A DNA stretch of 64,000 nt from an uncultured Clostridium sp. (GCA_946499885.1 CAMMTN010000001.1:62001-126000), one strand, 5' to 3'; counted from the first letter of the stretch, positions 19,396-29,520 are shown. Made by a program: numbers and translations. Notes: generated from the sequence alone by a model not told the origin.

Positions 19396-20250
19396 CTATC
19401 TAAATTGTTCTTCTTTATTTTTGTCTTTAACATTGAATCTATCTGGTACATCAATTTCCATTGGTACTAGAGTACCATCTTCTACCACATTAATTTCAAC
19501 CCCAAAAGTTCCTAACCCGTCTCTTGCTAACTGTTCGTGTTGTAACCACAAAGGAAATATGACTTGTTCTGTTACATCTCTAAATAATTGTCTCCTTATT
19601 CCATTATATCTTTTAGGCATTGCTTGAAAAATCTCTTCTTTTCTATCGGGAAATGCATTAATTAAAAATATTATTCTTTCTCTTGCAGTTTCCACATATT
19701 CTCTTTGAGATATTTCAGATGTTTTATACTTTTTTATAGCACTATCTTTCATAAAAGGTACTGCATCCCATGGAATAGTCCATGTTTCATGGGCAGCCTT
19801 TCCAGTACATAGTTCTCTTGCATCAAATCCTGGTCCAACATAATCAATATAAATATGATCACCTATTTTAATATCTAAACCTATTCCACCTTGCGTATGT
19901 ATTCTTTCATTAGAACCTTTTTTCATATCTTCTAATATTATTACAGCATCTGGTACTGCGGATTTTACTTCTTTAATATATTCTCTAACCCTATCTCTTT
20001 TAAATGTTTGCCCATTGGGTAATTTTCCATTTATACCTTTGGTGCAATCGCATCTTACTGTCATCATTTCATAAGGAAATTCTTCTTCAACTTTTTCCCA
20101 ATCTTCTAATGAATTGATTACATACATCTTGTTTATAGGACTTAGCTCTGGCAAATACTTATCTACCAATGCTATTCCTTTACATTTCTTATATTGATTG
20201 ATTAAAGGTCTATGTTCCTTATTGCTCAATTTTAATATCATGTATTTCAC
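19396..20250 (-). CDS. Conserved-looking protein of unknown function
   Basis: 284 aa, no membrane segment or signal peptide. I do not recognise the family. Visible features are an early KGIALVDKYLP, a cysteine pair in VRCDCTKG, a Gly-rich stretch THTQGGIG-like (IHTQGGIGLDIKIGDHIYIDYVGPGFDARE) and a strongly conserved-looking end FGVEINVVEDGTLVPMEIDVPDRF. It lies between a Nudix gene and rdgB, 34 and 12 bp away, so it may belong to the nucleotide or nucleic-acid house-cleaning run. Confidence 0.75.
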   Translation of the reverse strand: MKYMILKLSNKEHRPLINQYKKCKGIALVDKYLPELSPINKMYVINSLEDWEKVEEEFPYEMMTVRCDCTKGINGKLPNGQTFKRDRVREYIKEVKSAVPDAVIILEDMKKGSNERIHTQGGIGLDIKIGDHIYIDYVGPGFDARELCTGKAAHETWTIPWDAVPFMKDSAIKKYKTSEISQREYVETARERIIFLINAFPDRKEEIFQAMPKRYNGIRRQLFRDVTEQVIFPLWLQHEQLARDGLGTFGVEINVVEDGTLVPMEIDVPDRFNVKDKNKEEQFR

Positions 20251-20262
20251 TCCTATTCCATT

Positions 20263-20844
20263 CTAACAGCATTTTCCTGTTAACTCTTGCTTTAACTTCT
20301 CTAAAGCTATCTTTCTCGCACTTATTTCATTTTTTTCTTTCTTTGTTAATTCTGCTAAAGTTTTACCATTTTCCAATTCAAATATTTCATCAAATCCGAA
20401 TCCATTTTCTCCTCTAACTGTTTCTGACACATATCCATTTATGATACCTTCTACACATATTGAATTATTCCCATCAGATAAAGCTATAGCTGTTACAAAC
20501 TTTATTTTTCTTTTTTCTTTTGGTATGCCTTTTAATTTGTCAATTATTGCTAAATTTCTTTCTCTATCTGTACCTTTATGCCATCTTTTTGTAAATACTC
20601 CTGGAAAACCATCTAAACATTCTATTTCTATCCCTGAATCATCTGCAATACACATTTTTCCATTAAGTTCTTTTGCTATTGTTTCTGCCTTTTTTATAGC
20701 ATTTCCTTTAAATGTATTTTTGTCTTCTTCTACTTCTATATTTATACCTAATTCATTCATAGGTATAATCTTAAAATTCACTAATATTTCTTTGGCTTCT
20801 TCTATTTTTCCTTTATTACCTGATGCTATTATTATCTCTTCCAT
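20263..20844 (-). CDS. rdgB: RdgB/HAM1 non-canonical purine NTP pyrophosphatase
   Basis: Hydrolyses dITP, ITP and XTP to monophosphates, keeping deaminated purines out of DNA and RNA. Family motifs are ASGNKGKIEEAKEIL at the start, FKGNAIKKAETIA, CIADDSGIEIECLDGFPGVFTKRW and GENGFGFDEIF. I start at ATG 20844, which has GGAG 8 nt upstream; the longer frame to 20925 would overlap the next gene. 193 aa fits the family. Confidence 0.95.
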   Translation of the reverse strand: MEEIIIASGNKGKIEEAKEILVNFKIIPMNELGINIEVEEDKNTFKGNAIKKAETIAKELNGKMCIADDSGIEIECLDGFPGVFTKRWHKGTDRERNLAIIDKLKGIPKEKRKIKFVTAIALSDGNNSICVEGIINGYVSETVRGENGFGFDEIFELENGKTLAELTKKEKNEISARKIALEKLKQELTGKCC

Positions 20845-20857
20845 ATAATCTCCTTCA

Positions 20858-21268
20858 CTAAAATAAATTATTTTTATAAATTTCTGCTTGTTGCAACATA
20901 TGACCAATATTTCCTTCTCCTGCAAACTTATTTAAATCAAAAAAGTTCTCATTTTTATCCATCCAATATAATTTATTTACTTCTTCTATTAATTTTACAT
21001 CTTTATTTAGTTTTCCACTATATACTTCTAATTCCATATCTGACATTTTATATTGAAAATTCATAATATGAGTAAGTTTTATATCTTTGTTTGTTATTCC
21101 AGTTTCTTCTTGTAATTCTCTATATGCTGCACTTAGTTCATCTTCATTTAGCTCTACTTTTCCTCCAACTAGATTAAATTTTCCTTTATATGGTTCCTTT
21201 GCTCTTTTACACATAAGTATTTTATCTTCATTTTTATTATATACTAATATTACATTTAATTTTTTCAA
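20858..21268 (-). CDS. MutT-like Nudix hydrolase
   Basis: 136 aa, a single Nudix domain likely to act on 8-oxo-dGTP or another nucleotide. The Nudix box is GGKVELNEDELSAAYRELQEETGI with RELQEE. VYNKNEDKILMCKRAKEPYKGKFNLVGG precedes it as in MutT. It is directly upstream of rdgB (13 bp), so the two pool-sanitation enzymes are probably made together. Confidence 0.9.
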   Translation of the reverse strand: MKKLNVILVYNKNEDKILMCKRAKEPYKGKFNLVGGKVELNEDELSAAYRELQEETGITNKDIKLTHIMNFQYKMSDMELEVYSGKLNKDVKLIEEVNKLYWMDKNENFFDLNKFAGEGNIGHMLQQAEIYKNNLF

Positions 21269-21284
21269 ATTTATGCACCTCTAT

Positions 21285-21686
21285 TCACTGATTTTCATAA
21301 TTCCAAATACTTAAATGACCTTTTGCTTTTATTGGTTTATCCAATGCTTGAATATTTTCTAAAATCCATGCATATCTGCCTTCTTTATATCCGCCGCAAA
21401 TATATTCTTGATAATTATTTTTTTCTATATCTTCTACATATTCTTTAGTCATTTCAATGCAATTTACCAGGTTACATTTACAAATAATGTTTCCAAAATT
21501 TAATGAACTACCTTTTACTAAATCCATAAGTTCTTTATTATTTTTACTTACACTTGGTATATGCGTACTACTTGCATGTATATATAATTCACCCCTATAT
21601 GATGTTTTCCAACTTCTTGTTTCTATTTTCTTTTTACCTTCTTTAATCAAAGTTGCATATGGTTCTGTTAAACTTAGTACTTTCAT
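21285..21686 (-). CDS. ASCH-domain protein
   Basis: 133 aa, an ASCH domain of the PUA-like fold that binds RNA or modified nucleosides. The start KVLSLTEPYATLIKEGKKKIETRSWKT is the family signature, followed by GELYIHASS and a closing GRYAWILENIQALDKPIKAKG. Some ASCH proteins are amidohydrolases for N4-acetylcytidine; that activity cannot be assigned here. It lies between def and the Nudix gene. Confidence 0.9.
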   Translation of the reverse strand: MKVLSLTEPYATLIKEGKKKIETRSWKTSYRGELYIHASSTHIPSVSKNNKELMDLVKGSSLNFGNIICKCNLVNCIEMTKEYVEDIEKNNYQEYICGGYKEGRYAWILENIQALDKPIKAKGHLSIWNYENQ

Positions 21687-21697
21687 TACTCCTCCTA

Positions 21698-22243
21698 TTA
21701 CATTTTTTTGTTTCTTAAGTTATATTTATCAATATTTTCTTTAGTTGCAAATCCATTAGGCTCTTTTACCTTTTCTAGAAATACAATTCCATCTAAATGA
21801 TCACATTCATGTTGCACTAATCTTGCAAAAAAACCATGAATCTGTTTTACTATTTTTTCACCAAATTCATTATAATATGTTATTTCTATATCTTTGTATC
21901 TTTCTACTTTTCCTCTTATGCTAGGGACACTCATACAACCTTCATATTGTATATCTGTATCTTCTGATAACTTCTTCCAAGTTGGATTTATCATTGCAGT
22001 TAATGGTATTTCTTCTGCATCATTATATTTTATATTTTCTCTTTTAACTCCTACTACTATAATTCTTTTATTTACACCTATTTGATTTGCAGCAATTCCT
22101 AGTCCTGTTCCAAATTCTAGTGTTGATTTTAAATCTTCTATAATTTCCAACACATTATTATTTATATTTTTTATATCTACTTCTGTACTGACTTTATTTA
22201 AAATAGGATCTCCTACTTCTCTTATTCTCAATACCTTTCCCAT
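21698..22243 (-). CDS. def: Peptide deformylase
   Basis: Removes the formyl group from the N-terminal methionine of new proteins, using a metal. The three motifs are all present: GTGLGIAANQIG, EGCMSVP (metal-binding Cys) and QHECDHLDG (HEXXH). 181 aa is within the normal range. It is preceded on its upstream side by a 294-bp gap holding an AT-rich stretch and a palindrome pair. Confidence 0.96.
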   Translation of the reverse strand: MGKVLRIREVGDPILNKVSTEVDIKNINNNVLEIIEDLKSTLEFGTGLGIAANQIGVNKRIIVVGVKRENIKYNDAEEIPLTAMINPTWKKLSEDTDIQYEGCMSVPSIRGKVERYKDIEITYYNEFGEKIVKQIHGFFARLVQHECDHLDGIVFLEKVKEPNGFATKENIDKYNLRNKKM

Positions 22244-22427
22244 TATATTTCTTCTCCTTTTAATTAGTTTATTATTCTGTAATTTCTCCTTTTATTTTAT
22301 ACATTTCTGTTATCTCTTATTATTTATAACTGTAGTAATTATTTTTATATCTTCTACAAATATATATAAACTATAACACAAATTCACATTTTCCTCAATA
22401 AGTTTGTTACAATTCATGCTAATTATT

Positions 22428-22548
22428 TGGCGCGATAGGGACAGGCCTTTTCGCGCCACTTCTTATTTTTATTATAGTGACATTCATAGTATAATATTTA
22501 TAAAAAACATTAAAAAATGGCGCGAAAAGGCCTGTCCCTATCGCGCCA
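22428..22548. repeat. Inverted pair of GGGACAGGCC-type palindromes (REP family 2)
   Basis: Units at 22428-22458 and 22518-22548 are inverted copies, each a near-perfect hairpin with TGGCGCGA/TCGCGCCA arms around TAGGGACAGGCCTTT. The second unit runs into ftsH: its last codons and TAG stop (TTG GCG CGA TAG) are repeat sequence. The rest of the 22244-22537 gap is AT-rich with nothing I can name. Confidence 0.9.
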
Positions 22549-24337
22549 ATAATTCTTGAAATTCTTCTGCTGAAATTACTTCTTTTTCTAATAGAGCCTC
22601 AGCTACTCTATCTAATTTATCTCTGTTTTCATGTATTAATTTTTGTGCTGTAATGTAAGCATTGTCTAACAATATTTTTACTTCTGCCCCTATTGCATCT
22701 CCAAATTTCTCTCCTAACATTTGAAGTTCATATGGGTCTTGCTCTGTATTTATTGAAATTGGTCCTAAGCTCTCACTCATTCCATATTTTGTAATCATAT
22801 TTTTTGCAATTCCTGTTGCTACTTCTATGTCATTGCTTGCACCTGTTGAAATATCGTTAAGCACAATTTTTTCTGCTGCTCTACCGCCAAGTAGTGCTAC
22901 AAGTTTTTCTTCCATTTCTGTCTTAGAAATATAGTATTTATCTTCATCAGACTTATACATTGTGTATCCTCCTGCAAGTCCTCTAGGTATAATAGATACT
23001 TCTTTTACACCTTTTTGTGTTTCAAGCTGACTACTTACTATAGCATGTCCTGCTTCATGGTATGCAGTAAGTCTTTTGTCTTTTTCTGATATTACTCTGC
23101 TTTGTTTTTCAAGTCCTACTGTAACTTTCTTAACTGCATCTTCTATGTCTTTATTGTTAATTGCCTCATGCTCATTTATTGTTGCAATTATAGCAGCTTC
23201 GTTTAAGATGTTTGCAAGTTCTGCTCCTGTAAATCCTGCTGTATCTTCTGCAATGCTCTTTAAGTTAACGTCTTCTGCAAATTGTTTTCCTTTTGCATGA
23301 ATTTTTAATATTTCTTCTCTTCCTCTCATATCTGGAAGCCCTATAGTTATTCTTCTGTCGAATCTGCCAGGTCTTAGTAATGCTTTATCTAGCATTTCTG
23401 GTCTATTTGTTGCAGCTAAAACTATTATAGTCTCATCTGTATCAAACCCATCCATTTCTACTAATAATTGATTTAAAGTTTGGTTATTTTCCGATTCAGC
23501 TCCACTGCTACTTGTTCTTCTTGAGCCTATTGCATCTATTTCATCTATAAAAATTATGCATGGTGACACTTTTCTTGCTTTTTCAAATAATTTTCTTACT
23601 CTTGAAGCTCCAAGACCTGCGAACATTTCTATAAATTCTGAACCACTCATTGATATAAATGGAACATTGGCTTCCCCTGCTATTGCTTTTGCAATTAATG
23701 TTTTACCAGTACCTGGTTGTCCACAAAGCAAAACTCCTCTTGGAATTTTTGCTCCCATTTTGTTAAATCTTTCAGGATTTTTTAAAAAATCTACAATTTC
23801 TATCATTTCGTGTTTTTCTTCATCTAATCCTGCTACATCATCAAATTTTACTTTTGACTTAGTTGTTTCACTATCATATACTTTTCCTTTATCTCCCAAA
23901 CCTTGCATTTTAAAGAATAATACAATAAGTGCTACTAAAAGCAAAGTTGGCAATAATGAAAATAAAGTAGTAGAAATTGTAACTAAAACATTTGTTGGTT
24001 TTTGTATAAATTCAAATTCATTTCCATCTTCTAATTTTTGTTGAATTAATTCTACAAAAGCCTGTGTACTTGGTATTATAGTAGTTTTTTCTTCTTCTAC
24101 ACCTTTTAGTTTTATTTTTGCTGTGGTGCTTCCAACAGTCATTTCTATTTTTTCAATATTTCCTTCATTTATTTCATTTATTAATTGTGTATAAGCAAGT
24201 TCTTTATCATCTACTTTATCTGTATTCATTATAAAGAAATATGCTATACCTGCAAGAACTATAATTAATATCCCTAAAACTGTAAGTAAGATATATTGCT
24301 TTTTCTTGTCATTATTATTTTTTTGTTTTTCGTCCAT
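22538..24337 (-). CDS. ftsH: ATP-dependent zinc metalloprotease FtsH
   Basis: Membrane-anchored AAA+ protease that degrades misfolded and regulatory membrane proteins. Two N-terminal helices (about 15-36 and 122-143), Walker A GQPGTGKT (206-213), Walker B IIFIDEIDAIG, the second region of homology ending RPGRFDRR, and zinc site HEAGH (427-431). 599 aa, shorter at the end than E. coli FtsH. The last residues LLAR and the stop lie in a mobile palindrome, so the natural C-terminus may have been trimmed by repeat insertion. It lies 35 bp after the DUF1189 gene. Confidence 0.97.
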   Translation of the reverse strand: MDEKQKNNNDKKKQYILLTVLGILIIVLAGIAYFFIMNTDKVDDKELAYTQLINEINEGNIEKIEMTVGSTTAKIKLKGVEEEKTTIIPSTQAFVELIQQKLEDGNEFEFIQKPTNVLVTISTTLFSLLPTLLLVALIVLFFKMQGLGDKGKVYDSETTKSKVKFDDVAGLDEEKHEMIEIVDFLKNPERFNKMGAKIPRGVLLCGQPGTGKTLIAKAIAGEANVPFISMSGSEFIEMFAGLGASRVRKLFEKARKVSPCIIFIDEIDAIGSRRTSSSGAESENNQTLNQLLVEMDGFDTDETIIVLAATNRPEMLDKALLRPGRFDRRITIGLPDMRGREEILKIHAKGKQFAEDVNLKSIAEDTAGFTGAELANILNEAAIIATINEHEAINNKDIEDAVKKVTVGLEKQSRVISEKDKRLTAYHEAGHAIVSSQLETQKGVKEVSIIPRGLAGGYTMYKSDEDKYYISKTEMEEKLVALLGGRAAEKIVLNDISTGASNDIEVATGIAKNMITKYGMSESLGPISINTEQDPYELQMLGEKFGDAIGAEVKILLDNAYITAQKLIHENRDKLDRVAEALLEKEVISAEEFQELLAR

Positions 24338-24372
24338 TAATAAAATCCTTTCTCTTTATATCAAATTTTAAC

Positions 24373-25413
24373 TTAAGCATTATTTCCTTCTGGTTCTTTC
24401 ATAGGTTCTTCTTCCTTCTCTTTTTTCTTTTTTTGCTTTTCGCGTTCTCTTTCTCTTCTTTCCTGTTCTTCTTTTTCTTTTCTTTCCTCTTCTTTTTGTT
24501 TTAACTCTTGCCTTACTTTTTCCTGTTCTTCTATTATTTTATTTAGTTCTAACTGTTTTTTAATTATATCTGATTTAATCATCAATATTGCTGTTATTAT
24601 GTAGATTGAAGCTACTGCCGAATACATTACTTGGAAGTATTTGATATTAAACCCTGTAAATATATTTGCTACTATATATATGATATTTAAAAATACTGGT
24701 AAAGTTAGTGAATATGCTGCTATATTATATATAGCACTATATTTTAATTTAAGTCCTGCAATTCTTGCTACTATATATGCAAGAATTGCTAATAATAAAA
24801 TATCAATTAAAATATTTGAAAAATATATTACAAACATATATATTAATATAGTTATAAAAAATGTTACCGTAAATACTTTCATTTCATTACTAGATAATAT
24901 ATTTATAACTTCTGTTTTATTTACATTATTTATATTATAAGTTTGTGAAATTGTTTCATACGAATATTCCATTGTATTTGATGAAAAAGTTGTTTTTAAT
25001 ATTATCTTATCTTTTAATATTAGTATTCCATTTTTTTCATTTTTTATTTCATCAATATATTCATTTATTTGCTCTTCTTCTAAGTCCTGAGTATCTATTA
25101 TAACTTTACTTGCTAATAAATTATTAGCATCTATTTTATAAGCATTCTCTCCATTATTAAAACTTACAGATATTTTATAATCCTCATAAGTTATTTCAGA
25201 AATTTCATTTTCTATATATGTTTTTGCTTCATTTATTATCTGTAAAAACTTTATTGTATACGCTGCTGATATGATACTTCCAAATATTAGTATAAGCAAA
25301 ACAATATATACTATTGTTCTACTTATTCCTTCTGCTGCTAGTTCTTGGTAACTATCAAAATCAAATATACTCTTTCTTATTTTCTTAAAAAATGATAGCT
25401 TCTTTTCTTCCAC
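24373..25413 (-). CDS. DUF1189-family membrane protein with charged C-terminal tail
   Basis: 346 aa. The start FFKKIRKSIFDFDSYQELAAEGISRT is what I recognise as DUF1189. One membrane helix (about 30-52), an extracytoplasmic domain, then about four helices (180-285), and a C-terminal tail of some 60 residues made almost only of K, R, E and Q that should form a coiled coil in the cytoplasm. Function unknown; it lies between cysS and ftsH and may be involved in membrane protein quality control, but that is only a guess from position. Confidence 0.8.
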   Translation of the reverse strand: MEEKKLSFFKKIRKSIFDFDSYQELAAEGISRTIVYIVLLILIFGSIISAAYTIKFLQIINEAKTYIENEISEITYEDYKISVSFNNGENAYKIDANNLLASKVIIDTQDLEEEQINEYIDEIKNEKNGILILKDKIILKTTFSSNTMEYSYETISQTYNINNVNKTEVINILSSNEMKVFTVTFFITILIYMFVIYFSNILIDILLLAILAYIVARIAGLKLKYSAIYNIAAYSLTLPVFLNIIYIVANIFTGFNIKYFQVMYSAVASIYIITAILMIKSDIIKKQLELNKIIEEQEKVRQELKQKEEERKEKEEQERREREREKQKKKKEKEEEPMKEPEGNNA

Positions 25414-25429
25414 TTTTGTACTCCCTTCG

Positions 25430-26824
25430 CTATATTTTTTCGAGTATCATTCCTTCTTTTGTATCTTTTACAATATAGCCTTTTTGTTTTATCTCATCTC
25501 TAATTTCGTCAGATAACGCCCAATTTTTTTCTTCTCTTGCAATTTTTCTTTTTTCTAATAATTCTTCTATTTCTTCAGGAATTTGCATCTTTTTTTCTAA
25601 ATATCTATTAGAATTTTTTAAGTCTAATCCTAATATTCTATCAAAATCTAATAATAATTCTGCAAATTTTTTAGATTTTTTCTCATTTCTAGCAACCTCC
25701 CAAACTATTCCCATAGCTAAAGGAAGATTTAAATCGTCATTTACTGCTTCTAAAAATTTTTCTTTATATTCTTCTATTATTTTTTCATTTATATCTTCAT
25801 TTACATCAAGATGTTTAATATAGCTTTCTCTTAACCTATTTAATGCCTTTTGAGAAGCCATAGCTCCTTCAAAAGTAAAATTTAGTTTAGTTCTATAATG
25901 TGCTGTATAGCAAAATAATTTATATGCTAGTGCTTCTATTCCTTTTTCCTCTAACTGAGTTATAGTATATACATTTCCTAAACTTTTAGACATTTTTCCG
26001 CCATCTACCTGTAAAAATTCTACATGCATCCAAGTTTTTGCAGGTATTTTTCCAAAAGCTCCTTTACTTTGTGCTATTTCATTTTCATGGTGTGTTGGTA
26101 TGTGGTCTACTCCTCCTGTGTGTATATCAAACACTTCTCCTAGATATTTTCTAGACATAGCAGAACATTCCAAATGCCAACCTGGATATGATAATCCCCA
26201 TGGGCTCTCCCATTTCATTATATGGTTTTCTGGAGCTTTAATCCAAATAGCAAAATCATAAGGATTTCTTTTTTCTGGATCTACATCAACTCTTGCTCCT
26301 GCAATTTGTTCTTCAATATTTCTATTAGAAAGAACTGGATATTTGTCAAGTTTTGAAACATCAAAATATATCGCTGTACTTGTTTCATAACCATAACCAT
26401 TTTTTACTATTTCTTTTGCAAATTCTAGCATATCACTTATATGCTCTGTTGCTTTTGCAATAATTTCTGGTCTTTCTATATTTAGCTTATCCATATCGTT
26501 AAAAAATGCTTCTGCATAAAACTTAGCTATTTCATAAGGACTTTTATTCTCTTTTCTTGCTGCTTTTTCCATTTTGTCCTCGCCTTCATCTGCGTCAGAT
26601 TCTAAATGTCCTACATCTGTTATATTCATTACATGCTTTAGCGTATATCCGTTATATTCAAGCACTCTTCTTAAATTATCTACAAATACATATGTTCTAA
26701 AATTTCCTATATGTGCAAAACTATATACTGTTGGACCACAAGAATATATTCTTACTTCGTTCCTATTTAATGGAACGAAGTCTTCTTTTTGTTTTGTTAA
26801 TGTATTATATAATTTAATTGCCAT
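25430..26824 (-). CDS. cysS: Cysteinyl-tRNA synthetase
   Basis: Charges tRNA-Cys. Class I signatures HIGN (38-41) and KMSKSLGN are present, with zinc ligands Cys29 (SCGPTVY), Cys in LECSAMS and the downstream HHENEIAQS histidines. 464 aa is standard. It starts at ATG 26824 after a GGAGGAG site. It is followed by DUF1189 and ftsH at short spacing, so the three are probably one transcript. Confidence 0.97.
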   Translation of the reverse strand: MAIKLYNTLTKQKEDFVPLNRNEVRIYSCGPTVYSFAHIGNFRTYVFVDNLRRVLEYNGYTLKHVMNITDVGHLESDADEGEDKMEKAARKENKSPYEIAKFYAEAFFNDMDKLNIERPEIIAKATEHISDMLEFAKEIVKNGYGYETSTAIYFDVSKLDKYPVLSNRNIEEQIAGARVDVDPEKRNPYDFAIWIKAPENHIMKWESPWGLSYPGWHLECSAMSRKYLGEVFDIHTGGVDHIPTHHENEIAQSKGAFGKIPAKTWMHVEFLQVDGGKMSKSLGNVYTITQLEEKGIEALAYKLFCYTAHYRTKLNFTFEGAMASQKALNRLRESYIKHLDVNEDINEKIIEEYKEKFLEAVNDDLNLPLAMGIVWEVARNEKKSKKFAELLLDFDRILGLDLKNSNRYLEKKMQIPEEIEELLEKRKIAREEKNWALSDEIRDEIKQKGYIVKDTKEGMILEKI

Positions 26825-26889
26825 CTACTCCTCCTTGAATTTTTTTTAATACGTTATTAAACTTTTCTATACAATAAGATTAAATTTTC

Positions 26890-29520
26890 TTAGACTGTGG
26901 TATTTCCATCAACTACATTTGTAGGAGTATCTACTGTATTAGTTGTAGGTGGTTCAACTGTATTAGTTGTTTCCACAGGAGGTTCTTGTTCAATCTTATT
27001 TATTGTTAATGTAATAGCATCTCCTTTTTTTGCTTTAGTTCCATTAGCTAAACTTTGAGTTAATACTACCCCATCTGTTTTAGTTGCATCATTTTCATAT
27101 ACTACTGTTATAGTTAATCCACTTAAAAGATTCCTTGCTTCTGTTTCTGTTTTTCCTATAACATTTACTACTGTTACTGACATAGTTGCTTCTGTATGTT
27201 TATCACACGTATCTTTTATTTCCTCATATTTATTTCCTGCACTAGTCTTCCAATTTGGTTTTATTTCTTTTTCTGGAGTAGATAAATATGTTTTTTCTTC
27301 TGTCTCAGGACAATACTCTGTTGCAAGCTTTCCTGTTTCCTTACATATTTCTACTTTTTTATGTCCATCGCACTTTCCAGGAACTGTACCAGATACAAAT
27401 TCTTCTGTATAAGTTCTTGTACATTCATTAGTTGCTACTTTTCCTGAATCCATGCATATTTTTGCAGTTACTATATTTTTTGGTTTTTCAAATCTTTCCC
27501 CATCTAAATCTTCATGTACATCTTTCATCACTGCCGCCCATATTGTCATAGCCGGATTATCCATACCAGACATTGAAACTCTTTCTGGCATATCATATCC
27601 AAACCATGTTGCTGCTGCATAATATGGTGTAAATCCACAAAGCCATCTATCTTTACTTTGATTTGTTGTACCAGTTTTTGCTGCAACATCCATACCAGAC
27701 ATTGCACATAAATAAGCTGTACCTCCTGATACTGGAGATTTTAATATACTAGATAATATATATGCATTTCCCTCAGACATTACCCTTTTTGTTTCTTGTT
27801 CTGGTTCTAATATAAGAGTTCCATTTGCATCTTCTACCTTAATATAAAAAGTAGGTTCTATATATTCTCCTTTATTTGCAATCATTGCATAACCTGCTGC
27901 CATTTGAAGTGGAGATATTCCATGATATGTTCCTCCTAAAGCTAAAGTTAAATCTTGATCATTTTCATCTAACTGTGTCATTCCTATTTCATTTAAAAAT
28001 TTAACTGAATTACTTGTGCCTACATTTGATAATATTTTTATATTAACTATATTAGAAGACCATTTTATAGCTTCTCTAACTGTAATTAAACCTCTATATC
28101 CAGTTGAATTGTTAGGTGAATATCCTCCTCCAAAATCTGTTCTTGAGTCATCATATACAGTTGCTGCGGTAATTACGGCATTTTCTAGTCCTGGTGCTAT
28201 AGCTGCTAGTGTTTTCATTGATGAACCTGTCTGCCTTTCTTTTGAAGTTGCTCTATCTAAGCCATAACTTGGTGAATCTTCTCCAAGCCCTCCTACACAG
28301 CCTACAACTTGCCCATTAGAGTGATCTATTATTACCATTGCTGATTGTGTATGTGCCCCTTCTTCAGCATCTTTGCTTGTTGCCTTTTTTATGTATTTGT
28401 CTTTTAAATACTCTTCTTCCATTCTCTCTTGAATATCTGTATCTTGTGTTGTATATATTTTATATCCATTATTATATACTCTTGCCTTAGCTGCCTCATA
28501 GTTTAAGTCATATTCTTCTGTTAAATCATTTATTACTTGTTTTATTGCTTCTACTTCTAAGAAAGATAAATCTGAATCTGAAGAAAATTTTCCTTCTTTA
28601 AATTTTAGACCATTTTCTAATTCTTCAATTGCTTTATCATATTCTTCTTGCGTTATAAATGTAACTCCATTTTGGTCTTTTACCTCAAGCATTTTTCCTA
28701 AAACAAGTTTTGTTCTATTTTCTATTATTTCTGTTTTATCTTCTTCTCCAAAAGGATTATAATAGTTTGGTGAATTGTTTATTCCTGCTAAAAATGCTGA
28801 TTCTGCTAAGCTTAATTCTTTTGCTGATTTGCTAAAATAATACTGTGCTCCACTTTCTACTCCATATACAGTTCCACCCATAAATATTTCGTTTAGGTAT
28901 AATTCTAATATTTGGCTTTTTGATAACATTTGCTCTACTTTATATGCTCTAGACCATTCCCTTATTTTTCTTTCAATGCTATCGTCATCATCTTCTAATA
29001 GATTTTTTACTAATTGTTGAGTGATTGTGCTTCCTCCAAATGATGAGTTTCCTCCATGTGTTATGTATGTAAATATAGCTCCTGCAGTTCTTTTTATATC
29101 AATACCACTATGTTCATAAAATCTTTCATCTTCTATTGCTACATAAGCTTTTGGAATATATTCTCCCATTTCTCCTAAAGGAATTATTTTTCTATTTTCT
29201 TCTCCATTTAAGTCATGTAATAGTTCTCCATCATTATCATAAGTAGATGAATTTTGCATTTTTATAACCAAATCATCTTCAGTAATTTCCCATTTATCGC
29301 TAAAAAAGATAGCTGCAAATACTCCTACTCCTGCTAAGCAAAGTAGTATACATATTACGAAAAAGATTAATATAAATTTCTTTAATTTCGAATGTTTCTT
29401 TTTACCATCTTTATTTTTCTTTTTACTTTTCTTTGATGTATTTTTTTTACTCTTTTTTTCTGTATTATATGGTGTTTTTATTTTGTACATTTTTGTCTTG
29501 TCATCTTCTTCTCTATCCAT
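26890..29520 (-). CDS. Class A penicillin-binding protein with C-terminal PASTA-type domain
   Basis: Bifunctional peptidoglycan synthase. Cytoplasmic tail rich in Lys and Ser (1-50), one membrane helix (about 50-75), GT51 transglycosylase with AIEDERFYEHSGID and GGSTITQQLVKN, then the transpeptidase with GSSMKT (active Ser), SSN and AKTGTTNQ. After it come a Cys-containing linker and a PASTA-like domain (VVNVIGKTETEARNLL) ending in a Thr/Pro/Val-rich tail. 876 aa. The PASTA unit suggests sensing of peptidoglycan fragments or lipid II. It is a PBP1A/PBP1 type enzyme of Firmicutes. Confidence 0.95.
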   Translation of the reverse strand: MDREEDDKTKMYKIKTPYNTEKKSKKNTSKKSKKKNKDGKKKHSKLKKFILIFFVICILLCLAGVGVFAAIFFSDKWEITEDDLVIKMQNSSTYDNDGELLHDLNGEENRKIIPLGEMGEYIPKAYVAIEDERFYEHSGIDIKRTAGAIFTYITHGGNSSFGGSTITQQLVKNLLEDDDDSIERKIREWSRAYKVEQMLSKSQILELYLNEIFMGGTVYGVESGAQYYFSKSAKELSLAESAFLAGINNSPNYYNPFGEEDKTEIIENRTKLVLGKMLEVKDQNGVTFITQEEYDKAIEELENGLKFKEGKFSSDSDLSFLEVEAIKQVINDLTEEYDLNYEAAKARVYNNGYKIYTTQDTDIQERMEEEYLKDKYIKKATSKDAEEGAHTQSAMVIIDHSNGQVVGCVGGLGEDSPSYGLDRATSKERQTGSSMKTLAAIAPGLENAVITAATVYDDSRTDFGGGYSPNNSTGYRGLITVREAIKWSSNIVNIKILSNVGTSNSVKFLNEIGMTQLDENDQDLTLALGGTYHGISPLQMAAGYAMIANKGEYIEPTFYIKVEDANGTLILEPEQETKRVMSEGNAYILSSILKSPVSGGTAYLCAMSGMDVAAKTGTTNQSKDRWLCGFTPYYAAATWFGYDMPERVSMSGMDNPAMTIWAAVMKDVHEDLDGERFEKPKNIVTAKICMDSGKVATNECTRTYTEEFVSGTVPGKCDGHKKVEICKETGKLATEYCPETEEKTYLSTPEKEIKPNWKTSAGNKYEEIKDTCDKHTEATMSVTVVNVIGKTETEARNLLSGLTITVVYENDATKTDGVVLTQSLANGTKAKKGDAITLTINKIEQEPPVETTNTVEPPTTNTVDTPTNVVDGNTTV

